64,000 nucleotides of DNA, taken from assembly GCA_030430565.1 (NCBI GenBank), contig JAUIKS010000007.1, positions 289,658 through 353,657 on the forward strand. Reading direction: 5' to 3'. Positions 1 through 8,708 of the stretch are shown in pieces (positions within the stretch are counted from its first letter, which is position 1; each line of letters starts with the position of its first letter). This DNA is from Polyangia bacterium. Its GTDB lineage: Bacteria > Myxococcota_A > Polyangia > Nannocystales > Nannocystaceae. The notes beneath the pieces were generated by a model, which saw nothing but the letters and a program-made list of their open reading frames with translations, had not been told where the DNA came from and did not search any database. Made by a program: the position numbers and the translations under genes.

Positions 1-249
1 GACGCCCTGGGCGCGGAGGCTCTCGCAGATGTTCCAGCCCATGTGCTCACGGCGAATCTGCGTCGCGAGCTCTCGCAGCTCGCCGTAGTCAGACTGCCGC
101 CGCTCGACGAACTCGTGGAAGATCTGGAGGTTACGCGGCTCTGTGCTGAACAGCGTCGAGTCGAGATCGAAGACGATGAGCGGCAGCACGTCGTTGACGA
201 CCGCGCTCTCGATACGCTGCAGGACATCGCGAAGGCGAGGGCTGCCCAT
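1..249 (-). CDS. HAD-family hydrolase, N-terminal fragment
   Basis: This gene runs leftwards off the window; the visible part is 83 codons from the ATG at 249. After about 25 residues it reads LIVFDLDSTLFST, the HAD motif I (DxDxT), with the nucleophile and acid/base aspartates intact. An alpha-helical stretch follows that would be the start of the cap or core. HAD enzymes of this type are usually phosphatases acting on small phosphorylated substrates, but the substrate cannot be read from the fragment. It is divergent from the OPA-type transporter at 354, and the roughly 100 bp between them must hold both promoters. The pairing of a phosphatase with an organophosphate carrier is suggestive only. 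The remaining HAD motifs lie outside the window. Confidence 0.75.
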   Translation of the reverse strand, partial: MGSPRLRDVLQRIESAVVNDVLPLIVFDLDSTLFSTEPRNLQIFHEFVERRQSDYGELRELATQIRREHMGWNICESLRAQGV

Positions 250-353
250 GGCGGTCCGGACCATACCCGCATTCGACGGGCGCGTCACCCAAGCTTGCCG
301 GGCGCCGACCGGCCCCTGTATGGTGCGGATGCCTGGTGACCACGGAGGGACCC

Positions 354-1895
354 ATGCCCATGGATGTGCTGTTGGCGGCCGCGGAGGCCTCGGGGGGAGC
401 GTTCGCCTACCTCTCTACGTTGCTGCCGATCCTGCTGCTGCTGGTGCTGGTCGTCGTGGTGCTCTCGCGGCTGCCGAAGCTCGACCTGGGGCACACCGAC
501 GCGTATCGCCGCCGTCGCGTGTTCAACTGGTTGCCGCTCGGGCTGACCTACGCGTTCCTGTACATGGGTCGCTATAACCTGACGGTCAGCAAGAACGAGT
601 TCGCGGAGCTGGGCCTGATGGACAACGCCGACTTCGGCGTGATCTTCGGGATCGGCACCCTGACCTACGGCTTCGCGTTCCTGATCAACGGGCCGCTGAC
701 CGATCGCTACGGGGGGAAGCGGGCGATCTTGCTGGGCGCCGGCGGGTCGGCGCTCATGAACCTGTTGATGGGCTTGGCGACGGTCGAGGTCACCACGACG
801 GGCGCCGCCGGGCCGTTGACCGCGACGCTCAACACCATCGGGCTGCCGTTCTTTGAGGCGTTGAACGCGTTTCGCGGGCTGTTCGGGCTCGCGGGCGGCG
901 ATGTCGAGCGCTCCGTGCTGCTGCCGGCGCTCTCGCTGCTCTACGCCGGCAACATGTACTTTCAGAGCTTCGGCGCGGTGGCGATCGTCAAGGTCAACGC
1001 GCCGTGGTTCCACGTCCGCGAGCGCGGGGTGTTCGGCGCGATCTTCGGGATCCTGATCTCGCTCGGGGTGTACTTCGCCTACGACTGGGGCGGGCTGATC
1101 GTCCGCTTCTTGCCGACGCAGTACGTGTTCTTGATCCCCGCCGGGCTGCTGACGCTGTTCTGGGCGATCTGCTTCGTGCTGGTGCGCAACACGCCCGGGC
1201 AGGCGGGGTTTCGGGACTTCGACACCGGCGACGCGTCCTCGGGGGATGACGGCCCGCAGCTCGGCGCGCTGCAGGTGTTCCGGATGATGCTGACGAACCC
1301 GGTGATCTTGACGATCGCGTGCATCGAGTTCTGCTCGGGCTTCCTCCGGCAGGCGATCATGCAGTGGTACAAGATCTTCTCGAAGCAGGTCGGGATCGCC
1401 GACAGCTTCGTGCCTTCGAATTGGGGCCTGCTGCTGTGCTGCGCCGGGATCATGGGGGGGATGTTCGCCGGGATCATCTCGGACCACGTGTTCCAGTCAC
1501 GGCGCGGGCCGGTCGTCGCGGTGCTCTACGGGATCATGCTGGCCGGCGCGGTCGTCATGATCTTCGCGCTGCAGACCGGCGCGCTGGGTTGGCTGGTGGT
1601 GTTCATGTCGATGGCGGTGATCGGCGTGCACGGCATGCTCTCGGGGACCGCGAGCATGGACTTCGGCGGGCGCAAGAACGCGGGCATCGCCGTCGGGATC
1701 ATCGACGGCTTCGTGTACCTGGGGACCGCGGTGATGTCGTTTTGGTACGGCTGGCGGCTGCCGAGCGGCGAGGCGGCGAAGGACCCAGCGAATTGGAGCG
1801 AGTGGCCGGTGTGGATGATCCCGATCGCGCTGATCGGCTTCGTCTTGGCGCTGCGCCTGTGGAACTCGAAGCCGAGGCCGAAGGGCGCCGCGTAG
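354..1895 (+). CDS. MFS transporter of the organophosphate:phosphate antiporter (GlpT/UhpT-like) type
   Basis: A 513-aa polytopic inner-membrane protein with about 12 hydrophobic segments plus one extra N-terminal hydrophobic helix (residues about 15-38). The region YMGRYNLTVSKNEF followed by GPLTDRYGGKRAILLG matches the TM1 and loop 2-3 signature of OPA-family carriers, which exchange glycerol-3-phosphate or sugar phosphates for inorganic phosphate. The start at 354 is chosen because GGAGGGA at 344-350 sits just upstream; a second ATG follows at 360, and an in-frame GTG at 336 lies before the ribosome-binding site. The next gene begins 34 bp downstream. The substrate is not determined: the family call is good, glycerol-3-phosphate specificity is not shown. 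Confidence 0.82.
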   Translation: MPMDVLLAAAEASGGAFAYLSTLLPILLLLVLVVVVLSRLPKLDLGHTDAYRRRRVFNWLPLGLTYAFLYMGRYNLTVSKNEFAELGLMDNADFGVIFGIGTLTYGFAFLINGPLTDRYGGKRAILLGAGGSALMNLLMGLATVEVTTTGAAGPLTATLNTIGLPFFEALNAFRGLFGLAGGDVERSVLLPALSLLYAGNMYFQSFGAVAIVKVNAPWFHVRERGVFGAIFGILISLGVYFAYDWGGLIVRFLPTQYVFLIPAGLLTLFWAICFVLVRNTPGQAGFRDFDTGDASSGDDGPQLGALQVFRMMLTNPVILTIACIEFCSGFLRQAIMQWYKIFSKQVGIADSFVPSNWGLLLCCAGIMGGMFAGIISDHVFQSRRGPVVAVLYGIMLAGAVVMIFALQTGALGWLVVFMSMAVIGVHGMLSGTASMDFGGRKNAGIAVGIIDGFVYLGTAVMSFWYGWRLPSGEAAKDPANWSEWPVWMIPIALIGFVLALRLWNSKPRPKGAA

Positions 1896-1929
1896 ATTCG
1901 CGCGCGGCGCGTAGATCCGCGCGCTCCGA

Positions 1930-2499
1930 GTGATTGTGTTCCGTCGCGGTCGTCGTCAGACTTGGCTCGTGGAGCTGCCGCCGGGGATCTTTATGGGCTT
2001 GTCGGCGCACGAGCGTCGGACCGTCGAGCTGTGGTGGGCGGCGATCGACGAGGCGGCTCGTCGCGAGTTCTTGGCGCTCTGGAACCAACCTGACTCTTTG
2101 GCCACGAGCGAGGGTCACGGACGTCGCGGCGAGCTCGAGGGGCGAGGGCCGCGGACGATCGTCTTCGAGCTCCACGGCGTGTGGGTCGGCGAGCAGGAGG
2201 ACGGGCCCACGGAGAGCGAGCTGTGGTGGCGGTACTTCTTTGAGCACGAGGTGGACCACCCGGGCACCTTCGACTGGATGCCGAAGTCGCGGGTTTTTCA
2301 TCTCGGCTGTCGGGCGCACCCGGTCGCGCGAGCGGCGGTCAAGCGCGCGTGGATCCCGGCTGATTTTCGCTGCCCGCTGGCGCACGGTGATTGTCCGTGG
2401 CGCGCCGCGCTCGATGAGCAGCCCGGCAAGTCGATCCGCCTCTCGGTGCGGATTCGTCCGGTTCGGCGGACCGAGGCGGCGCTACGCGTGCTTGCTTGA
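1930..2499 (+). CDS. Hypothetical protein, 189 aa
   Basis: I do not recognise this family. The product is soluble-looking, rich in Trp (WWAAIDEAARREF, ELWWRYFFEHEVDHP) and ends in a beta-rich segment with two Cys (CPLAHGDCPW) that could bind a metal or form a disulfide. The start is GTG at 1930, 34 bp after the transporter stop, so the two may be co-transcribed. The last 18 bases overlap, on the opposite strand, the end of the diguanylate cyclase gene (stop at 2482). Codon use looks normal for the window. Confidence 0.6.
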   Translation: MIVFRRGRRQTWLVELPPGIFMGLSAHERRTVELWWAAIDEAARREFLALWNQPDSLATSEGHGRRGELEGRGPRTIVFELHGVWVGEQEDGPTESELWWRYFFEHEVDHPGTFDWMPKSRVFHLGCRAHPVARAAVKRAWIPADFRCPLAHGDCPWRAALDEQPGKSIRLSVRIRPVRRTEAALRVLA

Positions 2500-4725
2500 G
2501 GACCAGCGGATCACGCGGTTGCGACCGCCCTCTTTGCAGCGGTAGAGGGCCTGGTCGGCGCGCTCGATCAGCAGGCGTCGGGTGTCGCCGTCGCGCGGGT
2601 ACTCGGCGATGCCCATGGAGAGCGTGACGTTGAACTGCTGCCCGGAGTCGCCGCGCATGATCTGGGCGGCGACCTCCTCGCGCAGCTCGTTGGCGAACAC
2701 CTCGGCGCCGCGGCCGTCGGTGTCCGGGAGCACGATGACGAACTCCTCGCCGCCGTAGCGGGCGACGATGTCGACCTTGCGGCTGCGGCCGGCGAACACC
2801 TGGGCGACGCGCTGCAGCACCGCGTCGCCGACCGGGTGCCCGTAGGTGTCGTTGACGCGCTTGAAGTGGTCGATGTCGGTGAGGATCAGCGAGTACTTTT
2901 GACCGGTTCGTTCGGCCAGGTCGTGGAGCGTCGAGAGGCGCTCTTGAAACGCGCGGTGGTTGGTGAGGCCGGTGAGGCCGTCGGTGGTCGCGCGCTGCTC
3001 CATCGAGGAGTACATGCGGGCGTTTTGCAGGCTGACGGCGACCTGGTGCGAGATCACGCGCAGCATCTCGCGGGTGGCCTCGTGAAAGCAGCGCGGCTGG
3101 CTGGCCGCGAGCGTGATCGCGCCGAGGACCTGGTCGCCGCGCAGCAGCGGGAGCACGAGCAGGCTGCGCGCGCGGGTGAGCCGGGTGCGGGGCGAGAACA
3201 CCACCGCGTCGGGGTCGAATTTTCCGGCGTCCGCCGGCATCGTGTGGCGGTTCTTGATCGCCATCGCGACCAGCGCGATGCCGTCGTCAAACTCGAGGCC
3301 CTCGAGGCGCTGGGCGAGCCCGCGCCAGCTCTCGTCGTCGCCCGCTGTCACGGAGCGCGTGTGCACGGCGAGGACCGTGTGCTGCTGGACGTGCGCGTCG
3401 TAGTCGGTGATGACGGCGAGGTCGAAGCTGGCGATCGCGGCGATCGCCGCGAAGGTCTTCTCGTAGACATCCTCGAGGGTGAGCGCCTCGCCCAGCAGCT
3501 CGCTCGCGCGATAGAACTGCTCTTGCTCGTACTTGTCGCGCTCGATGGAGGCGAGCGCGCGCTCCTGACGGACGACGCGGCTGACGTGACGCGCCGCGGT
3601 GAGCAGCTGGGCCTCGCAGGCGTCGTCGAAGCGCGCGCCGCCGTCGAGGCGATCGGCGCACAGGATGCCGATCAGCTGCCCGTCGTCAGTGACCGGCACG
3701 GCGCACAGCTCCCGCGCGTAGGCGTTGTCGGCGCGCGGCTCGAGCTGCTTGTAGTAGGGGGGCGGGCGGCTCGGCTGCAGCTGCAGGCGCAGCGGCTTCG
3801 CGTCGTGGAGGAGGGCCGCGAGCACGCCGGGGCTGGCGAGCGTGGCGCCGGCGCGGTGGAGTTGATCGGGGCGCTCGCAGGCGCCGAACTTGAGGGAGAG
3901 CGCGCGGGCGCGTGTGTTGCTCTCGCCGCTGGGGTGGACCCACAGCAGCACGCAGGCGTGCAGCTCGAGGGCCTCGCGCAGCAGGCCGAGCGAGAAGCGC
4001 AGCTGCTCGTGGATGCCCTCGACGGCGCCCTGAGCCATGCGCGCTTCTTCCTCCTCGCGGCTGCAGCTGCGCTGCGCGAGCGGCTGACGTGAGGCGACGA
4101 GCCGGAAGTCGCGGGCCTCTCGGCGCATGCGCTCGAGCTCGGCGCGCACCGTCCGGTCGTGGTCGCTGCGCAGCCGCCGGACGAGGCTCGCGAGCACGAG
4201 CGAGTTGCCGGCGGCGAAGAAGCCGATGAAGGTCAGGTGGGCGGGCGCCCGGGCGCCGCCGGTGACGAGCTCGAGCAGGACGACCGCGGCGAGCCAGGTG
4301 ATCGCGACGCCGCGCGAGCGGTGCAAGATCGCCAAAAACGAGACCAGCGCGTAGAGCAGCGGGTAGAGGAAGCTGTGCGCGCCGCCGGTGAGATGGATGA
4401 GCGCGTAGGCGCCGGTGATCAGCACGAGGCCGAGCTCGAGCTCGCTGAGCTGCTCGAGGGACTGACGGTGGGGGATGTCCTCGAGGCCACGCGCGGGGGG
4501 GGCGAGCTCACGGCGAATCACGCGGGCGGTGACCGCGACGAAGGCGGCGAGCGCGGCCATCGCGATCCACTCGCCGCGGAGCAGCGAGCGCGTCGAGATG
4601 TGCCCGGTCGCGAGCGCGGCCCAGGTCAACGGCACGACGAGCAGGCCGCCGCGCTCGCGCAGGAGCGCGCGCAGGCGGAGCCCGCGGCGATGTGCCGAGG
4701 CCGATGCGACGCTTGGGCTGCTCAT
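2482..4725 (-). CDS. Membrane diguanylate cyclase with two GAF-like domains and GGDEF
   Basis: A 747-aa c-di-GMP synthase. Residues about 25-185 hold several hydrophobic segments, followed by a helical linker, two GAF-like regions (about 235-390 and 405-575) and a C-terminal GGDEF domain (about 585-740). The active-site signature is YGGEEFV. An inhibitory I-site, RKVD, sits exactly five residues before it, so product inhibition by c-di-GMP is expected. The metal and substrate residues in LTDIDHFKRVNDTYGH are also present, so the enzyme should be active. The start ATG overlaps the stop of the FtsB-like gene by four bases (ATGA), which implies translational coupling to a cell-division gene. The ligand of the GAF domains is unknown. 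Confidence 0.9.
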   Translation of the reverse strand: MSSPSVASASAHRRGLRLRALLRERGGLLVVPLTWAALATGHISTRSLLRGEWIAMAALAAFVAVTARVIRRELAPPARGLEDIPHRQSLEQLSELELGLVLITGAYALIHLTGGAHSFLYPLLYALVSFLAILHRSRGVAITWLAAVVLLELVTGGARAPAHLTFIGFFAAGNSLVLASLVRRLRSDHDRTVRAELERMRREARDFRLVASRQPLAQRSCSREEEEARMAQGAVEGIHEQLRFSLGLLREALELHACVLLWVHPSGESNTRARALSLKFGACERPDQLHRAGATLASPGVLAALLHDAKPLRLQLQPSRPPPYYKQLEPRADNAYARELCAVPVTDDGQLIGILCADRLDGGARFDDACEAQLLTAARHVSRVVRQERALASIERDKYEQEQFYRASELLGEALTLEDVYEKTFAAIAAIASFDLAVITDYDAHVQQHTVLAVHTRSVTAGDDESWRGLAQRLEGLEFDDGIALVAMAIKNRHTMPADAGKFDPDAVVFSPRTRLTRARSLLVLPLLRGDQVLGAITLAASQPRCFHEATREMLRVISHQVAVSLQNARMYSSMEQRATTDGLTGLTNHRAFQERLSTLHDLAERTGQKYSLILTDIDHFKRVNDTYGHPVGDAVLQRVAQVFAGRSRKVDIVARYGGEEFVIVLPDTDGRGAEVFANELREEVAAQIMRGDSGQQFNVTLSMGIAEYPRDGDTRRLLIERADQALYRCKEGGRNRVIRWSSSKHA

Positions 4726-5027
4726 GGTCGGGCCTTGGGCTTTTGGACCTCGAAGACGACCTCGGAGCGGTGGACGAGGTTGAGGTCCTCACGGGCGATG
4801 CGCTCGAGCTCGCGTGGGTCGTGCTTGAGCGCGGCGATCTCGGCGCGCAGGAGCGCGATCTCCTCGCGCAGCGCCGTGTTGTCACGCTCGAGCTGGGCCT
4901 GCTCGTCCTGCACGCGCTCGAGGTTCGGGGAGCGCGCGCCCTGGGTGTAGAGCTGCTGAGGCAAGAACGCGACCGCGCTCCCAAGGAGCGCGGCGAGCAC
5001 GATGCGTTGGAGCCATGCCCACTTCAT
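4722..5027 (-). CDS. ftsB: Septum formation initiator, FtsB/DivIC family
   Basis: A 101-aa bitopic membrane protein: a short cytoplasmic N-terminus, one TM helix (about residues 7-25), then a heptad-rich coiled coil (residues about 37-70, LERVQDEQAQLERDNTALRE) and the conserved DPRELERIAREDLNLV segment typical of FtsB/DivIC. The family bridges FtsL and FtsQ in the divisome. Length and topology fit exactly. It overlaps the following diguanylate cyclase by 4 bp, so the two are an operon; whether c-di-GMP signalling is tied to division here is inference. A GC-rich inverted repeat (CGCCGCC/GGCGGCG) lies directly before the start, with no strong ribosome-binding site. Confidence 0.88.
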   Translation of the reverse strand: MKWAWLQRIVLAALLGSAVAFLPQQLYTQGARSPNLERVQDEQAQLERDNTALREEIALLRAEIAALKHDPRELERIAREDLNLVHRSEVVFEVQKPKARP

Positions 5028-5102
5028 ACCGGCGCCGCCAAGGTATCCACGGCGGCGCGGGGGACCAAAAAACTGCCAAGAAACGGCCGAGGAGAAGCCG
5101 GG

Positions 5103-5531
5103 CTACTGCTTGCTCAGGATGCCCATCTTCTTGATGCCGCAGGCGCGCGCGATATCCATGGCCTTGACGACATTCTCGTGCTTGGTCGCGCGGTCCGCCT
5201 TGATGTTGACGGTGGCCGCGACGCCCTCGTCCTGGGCGTTGCACAGGCGCATCTCGAGCTCGCGCATGTCGACGACCTTGTTGTCGATCTGAAACCGGCC
5301 GTCCTCGCTGATCTTGATGACGACCGCTTTCTTCTCGGTCACCGGCTCGCGGCTCTGGGCCTTCGGGAGCTGGAGGCGGAACGAGGACTCGTTGCGGAAC
5401 GAGGCGGTGAGCAGGAAGAAGATCAGCAGCTGGAAGGTCACGTCGATCAGCGGCGTCAGGTCGATCGTGCCGTTGGCGACGCCGTTGCGACGGCGGCGCA
5501 GACCCCCGCGGGCTCCGCTGCGAAAGTTCAC
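5103..5531 (-). CDS. exbD: ExbD/TolR-family biopolymer transport protein
   Basis: A 142-aa protein with a basic cytoplasmic N-terminus, one TM segment carrying the conserved Asp (TIDLTPLIDVTFQLLIFFL, where the LIDVTF Asp is the proton-path residue), and a periplasmic domain. The start is GTG at 5531, which overlaps the stop of the upstream ExbB gene (GTGA), so the pair is translationally coupled. ExbB-ExbD or TolQ-TolR complexes use proton-motive force to energise TonB receptors or the Tol-Pal envelope system, or other envelope machinery. No tonB, tolA or tolB lies in the window, so which system this pair serves is open. Confidence 0.88.
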   Translation of the reverse strand: MNFRSGARGGLRRRRNGVANGTIDLTPLIDVTFQLLIFFLLTASFRNESSFRLQLPKAQSREPVTEKKAVVIKISEDGRFQIDNKVVDMRELEMRLCNAQDEGVAATVNIKADRATKHENVVKAMDIARACGIKKMGILSKQ

Positions 5532-6193
5532 GCGCTCTCCGTGGCTGGCGCGCTCTCGCGCGCGGAGCGTCGGGCGCTCTCCAGCAGGTTGACCAGGCCC
5601 ATCGCGTCCTCCTCCATCTCGTTGACGAGGGTGTTCGCGCGGCCTTGGCTGACCCGGTAGAGCACCAGCATGATGATGCCGACCGTGATGCCGAAGGCGG
5701 TGGTGAGCAGCGCCTGCCAGATGCCCTGGGCGAAGGCGTCGGGCCCGGCCGTGCCGGAGGCGTAGGCGTCGACGAAGTCGCGGAACACGAAGATCATGCC
5801 GGTGACGGTGCCGAGCAGCCCGAGCAGCGGGGAGATGTTGGCGATCGTGCCGATGATCTCGATGAACTTCTCCATCTGCGAGACCTCGCGCGCGCCGACC
5901 TCCTCGACCATCTCTTTGACATCCGCGCGGATCATGTCCTGCTCGAACGCGCGCAGGGCGGCCGCCATGACGAGCGCGATGCTCGAGCCGTTCTCTTCGC
6001 AGAGCAGGAGCGCGTCGGAGGTCTTGCCCTTGGCGACGAGCGCCCGGATTCGCTCCACGAACGCGCGTGGGAGCACCCTGCCGCGCTGTAGCGCCCACAT
6101 CCGCTCGAGGAAGAATCCTACGCCGATGATGGAGGCCCCCAGGATGGCCCACATCAGCGGGCCTCCCTGCTCAAAGAGTTCAGCAATGTCCAT
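5528..6193 (-). CDS. exbB: MotA/TolQ/ExbB-family proton channel protein
   Basis: A 221-aa inner-membrane protein with three TM segments (about 10-30, 115-140 and 160-180) and the characteristic ISPLLGLLGTVTGMI and LLTTAFGITVGI motifs of ExbB/TolQ. It forms the proton channel with the ExbD-like partner immediately downstream, whose start overlaps this stop. I use the ATG at 6193; an in-frame TTG at 6211 would add six residues, and neither has a clear Shine-Dalgarno sequence. The gene is transcribed away from the tRNA-Ala gene at 6424. Confidence 0.88.
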   Translation of the reverse strand: MDIAELFEQGGPLMWAILGASIIGVGFFLERMWALQRGRVLPRAFVERIRALVAKGKTSDALLLCEENGSSIALVMAAALRAFEQDMIRADVKEMVEEVGAREVSQMEKFIEIIGTIANISPLLGLLGTVTGMIFVFRDFVDAYASGTAGPDAFAQGIWQALLTTAFGITVGIIMLVLYRVSQGRANTLVNEMEEDAMGLVNLLESARRSARESAPATESA

Positions 6194-6350
6194 GGGGAGA
6201 GATGGGGCCAAACGACCCGCAGGGCATGATGCGCGGAGTGCCCGGTCTCCGCAAGGGGGTGGTCTGAACCGGCCGGCCGACTCCAGCGCGGGCGCGGCTC
6301 AGGGCGCGGGCGTGTTCGCTGCGGGGCGCCATGGAAGTTCGAACCAACGC

Positions 6351-6379
6351 TTGACGAATCGTTCGGGCGTTGATAGACA
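6351..6379 (+). promoter_or_regulatory. Probable sigma-70 promoter of the tRNA-Ala gene
   Basis: TTGACG at 6351-6356 and TAGACA at 6374-6379 are separated by 17 bp. Transcription would start near 6386, about 38 bp before the mature tRNA. The -35 matches well and the -10 only partly (TA-A). Confidence 0.5.
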
Positions 6380-6423
6380 CCCGGTCCGCCGGCGGAGCGC
6401 TCGCTCTGTTCGGACCACAACTC

Positions 6424-6496
6424 GGGGGCATAGCTCAGCTGGGAGAGCGTCGCGCTGGCAGCGCGAAGGTCAAGGGTTCGATCCCCTTTGCCTCCA
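6424..6496 (+). tRNA. tRNA-Ala (anticodon GGC)
   Basis: A complete cloverleaf can be folded by eye: acceptor GGGGGCA/TGCCTCC (one G-T pair), D arm GCTC/GAGC, anticodon stem TCGCG/CGCGA with loop CTGGCAG (anticodon GGC at 6457-6459), and T stem AAGGG/CCCTT with loop TTCGATC. The discriminator is A6496. The 3' CCA is not encoded (TCCA follows the discriminator), so it must be added by nucleotidyltransferase. It is a single-gene transcription unit between its own promoter and a strong terminator. Confidence 0.97.
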
Positions 6497-6503
6497 TCCA
6501 ACA

Positions 6504-6537
6504 CCGGGCGAGGTCTCGATACCTCGCCCGGTTTTTT
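6504..6537 (+). terminator. Rho-independent terminator of tRNA-Ala
   Basis: A perfect 11-bp stem (CCGGGCGAGGT/ACCTCGCCCGG, 6504-6514 and 6521-6531), a 6-nt loop and six T residues at 6532-6537. It starts 8 bp after the tRNA. Confidence 0.95.
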
Positions 6538-6608
6538 CGTGGTTTGGCGCCGGGGCGTCTCGAGAGCGTCTCGAGAGCTTCCCGGGTGGAACCGGGCGGG
6601 CGAGCGGG

Positions 6609-8447
6609 CTATTTCGGCGGCTTCGAGCGCACCTCGGGCGCCGTGAGCTCCTGGAGATCGGGCGCGCCGGGTGGTTTTTTGGGGGCGGCGAGCGCGTCGA
6701 GCTCGGCGAGCGCGTCACGGCTCGAGCGCGTCTCGGGGTGCCCCGGGCCGAGCAGCGACTCGCGGGTGGCGAGCGCGCGCTGCAGTCGCTCGCGCGCGGC
6801 CTCGTGGTCTCCGAGCCGCGCGAGCAGGCGCCCGAGGTTGTGGTCGGAGCGCGCGGTCTCGGCGTGCACCGGGCCGAAGAAGCGCTCGCGGATCGCGAGC
6901 GCGGCGCGGTGCAGCTCGAGCGCCCGGGTGAGCGCGGCCCGCTGGGCCGCTGGGTCGGCGCGCGGATCCTCGAGCTCGAGGATCGAGGCGATGTTGTTGA
7001 GGCTGACGGCGGTGTAGGGGTGATCCTCGCCGACCGTCGCGCGGCGAATCGCCAGGCCGCGTTCGAAGTTTTTTAAGGCGCGCTGGTTGTCTCCGAGCGC
7101 GCGGTGGACCGCGCCGATGTTGTTGTAGCTGGTCGCGGTGTCGGGGTGGTTCTCGCCGAGCAGCGAGAGCCGGATCCGCAGCGCCTCGCGGTGGATCTCA
7201 AGGGACTCTTCGAAGCGTCGCTGGTAGTAGAGCGCGCGCGCGAGGTTGTTGTAGGAGCGCGCGGTGTCGGGGTGGGCCGCGAGCGCGCGCATACGCAGGC
7301 TGAGCGCGCGGCGGTAGGCGGCCTCGGCCTGCGGGAGCCGTCGCATCGCCTCGAGCGCGGCGCCGGCGTAGTGCTCGCTCGAGGCGACGGCGGGGTGCTT
7401 GGGGCCGAGGCTGGCGACTCGGAGCGCGCGCGCCGTTCGGTGCTGGGCGAGCGCGCGCTCGTGCTCGCCGAGGTGCGCGAGCGCGCGGCCGAGCCCCTCG
7501 TGCGCGCGGGCGCGGTCGGGCGCGGCGGCCTCGGCCTGGCAGGTGAGGTCGAAGCCGGCGAGCGCGTCGATCGACTGCTCGTAGCGCGCGCGCGCCTCGG
7601 CGAACTCGCCCTGCTGACGGAGCTGATCGGCGAGCTCGAACAGCGCGAGGCCCCGCTCCCGCGAGACGGGGAGTGAGCGGAGCGCCCGCGCGCGCTCGAC
7701 CGCGGCGCGGCGGAGCTCGAGCGCCGCCGCCGGATCGTCCGTGTGCTCCGCGAGGACGCGCGCGGCTCGGACGGCGTAGAGCGGGAGCGATCCTAGCTCG
7801 CCCGGGTGGCGGTCTTCGTCCATCGTCTGCTCGAGCGCCTCGACGCGGGAGAGGAGCTCGCGCGCCTGCTCGTCGGCGTTCGGTCGACCTTTCTCGTAGG
7901 ACAGGTCAATGCTGAGCGAGCGCAGCGCGAGGTCTTGCTCGCGTGGCGTCCGGGATGGATCGTAGTCGCGCTGCAGAGGCGCGACGCGGGCCTCGGCCGC
8001 GTCGCCGCGCCCGAGGGTGAGGTCGACGACGGCGCGCGCGAGCGCGTCGTCGAAGGCGTGATCGGGCGCCTCGTCGAGCGACCGCGCGGGCGCGTCGAGG
8101 GGGCAGCGCAGGAGCTGCTCGTGCACGCGCGCGGCCGCGAGCGGCACGCGCTCGAGCGTCTCGGCGTCGGACGAGCGCGCGGTCTCTGTGATCAGCTCGT
8201 CGAGGGCCGCGAGCGCGCGCTCGTGACAAGCCCCCAGCGATCGGTAGCGCGCGCGGGAGAGCGCACGCGTGGACATATCCGCGCACGCGCGTCTCCGCGC
8301 GCGGATCCAGTGACGGGCGAGCGCGTCGATCGCCGCGGTCGCGCGCGCGCTGAGATCGGCGGCGCGCTCCCCCGGATGTCGCGCGAGGGTGTTGGCGAGC
8401 GCGTCGCGACGCGACTCGTCCCAGCGCGTCGCCGTCGCCAGGTGCAC
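6609..8447 (-). CDS. TPR-repeat protein of the kinesin-light-chain type (probable lipoprotein, start unclear)
   Basis: 612 aa from the GTG at 8447. Residues about 5-110 resemble the spacer that follows the kinase domain in myxobacterial Ser/Thr kinase-TPR proteins (RWDESRRDAL, then a Trp/Cys pattern). Residues about 290-590 hold at least six 42-residue TPRs of the HPDTARSYNNLA type. No kinase domain is present. Upstream in the same frame, minus-strand codons at about 8590-8450 encode a convincing lipoprotein signal (FTLALALAALLGVLAC), but this frame has no ATG, GTG or TTG before the next upstream stop. The true N-terminus may therefore be near the out-of-frame ATG at 8587, with a frameshift (in the sequence or real) in between. 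TPRs of this kind are protein-interaction scaffolds. Confidence 0.75.
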   Translation of the reverse strand: MHLATATRWDESRRDALANTLARHPGERAADLSARATAAIDALARHWIRARRRACADMSTRALSRARYRSLGACHERALAALDELITETARSSDAETLERVPLAAARVHEQLLRCPLDAPARSLDEAPDHAFDDALARAVVDLTLGRGDAAEARVAPLQRDYDPSRTPREQDLALRSLSIDLSYEKGRPNADEQARELLSRVEALEQTMDEDRHPGELGSLPLYAVRAARVLAEHTDDPAAALELRRAAVERARALRSLPVSRERGLALFELADQLRQQGEFAEARARYEQSIDALAGFDLTCQAEAAAPDRARAHEGLGRALAHLGEHERALAQHRTARALRVASLGPKHPAVASSEHYAGAALEAMRRLPQAEAAYRRALSLRMRALAAHPDTARSYNNLARALYYQRRFEESLEIHREALRIRLSLLGENHPDTATSYNNIGAVHRALGDNQRALKNFERGLAIRRATVGEDHPYTAVSLNNIASILELEDPRADPAAQRAALTRALELHRAALAIRERFFGPVHAETARSDHNLGRLLARLGDHEAARERLQRALATRESLLGPGHPETRSSRDALAELDALAAPKKPPGAPDLQELTAPEVRSKPPK

Positions 8448-8708
8448 GCCGGGGTCTCGGCACGCGCGCGCGCGGGGTCGCGGACCGCGAGATGGGAGCT
8501 GCGGCGCGCAGGCGAGGACGCCGAGCAGCGCGGCGAGGGCGAGGGCGAGGGTGAAGGTAGTGTGGTTGACCGCGACGGCGCGAGCATACCGTGCCTGTGG
8601 GTCAGGTAGGTCGCGCGCGCTCGCGGCGTGGAGACGTCAGCGTCGCGGTCACGGCGGTTGCGGTCGCTCACACCGGGTGGTACCAACACGAACGCTTGGG
8701 TCGCTCCT

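Noticed and set aside
5030..5075. GC-rich inverted repeat before ftsB as a terminator of exbD
   Set aside because: In the direction of transcription the T-run precedes rather than follows the stem.
6609..8447. Calling the TPR gene a Ser/Thr protein kinase because of its kinase-like spacer
   Set aside because: No kinase motif is found in the gene or upstream; only the spacer and TPRs are present.
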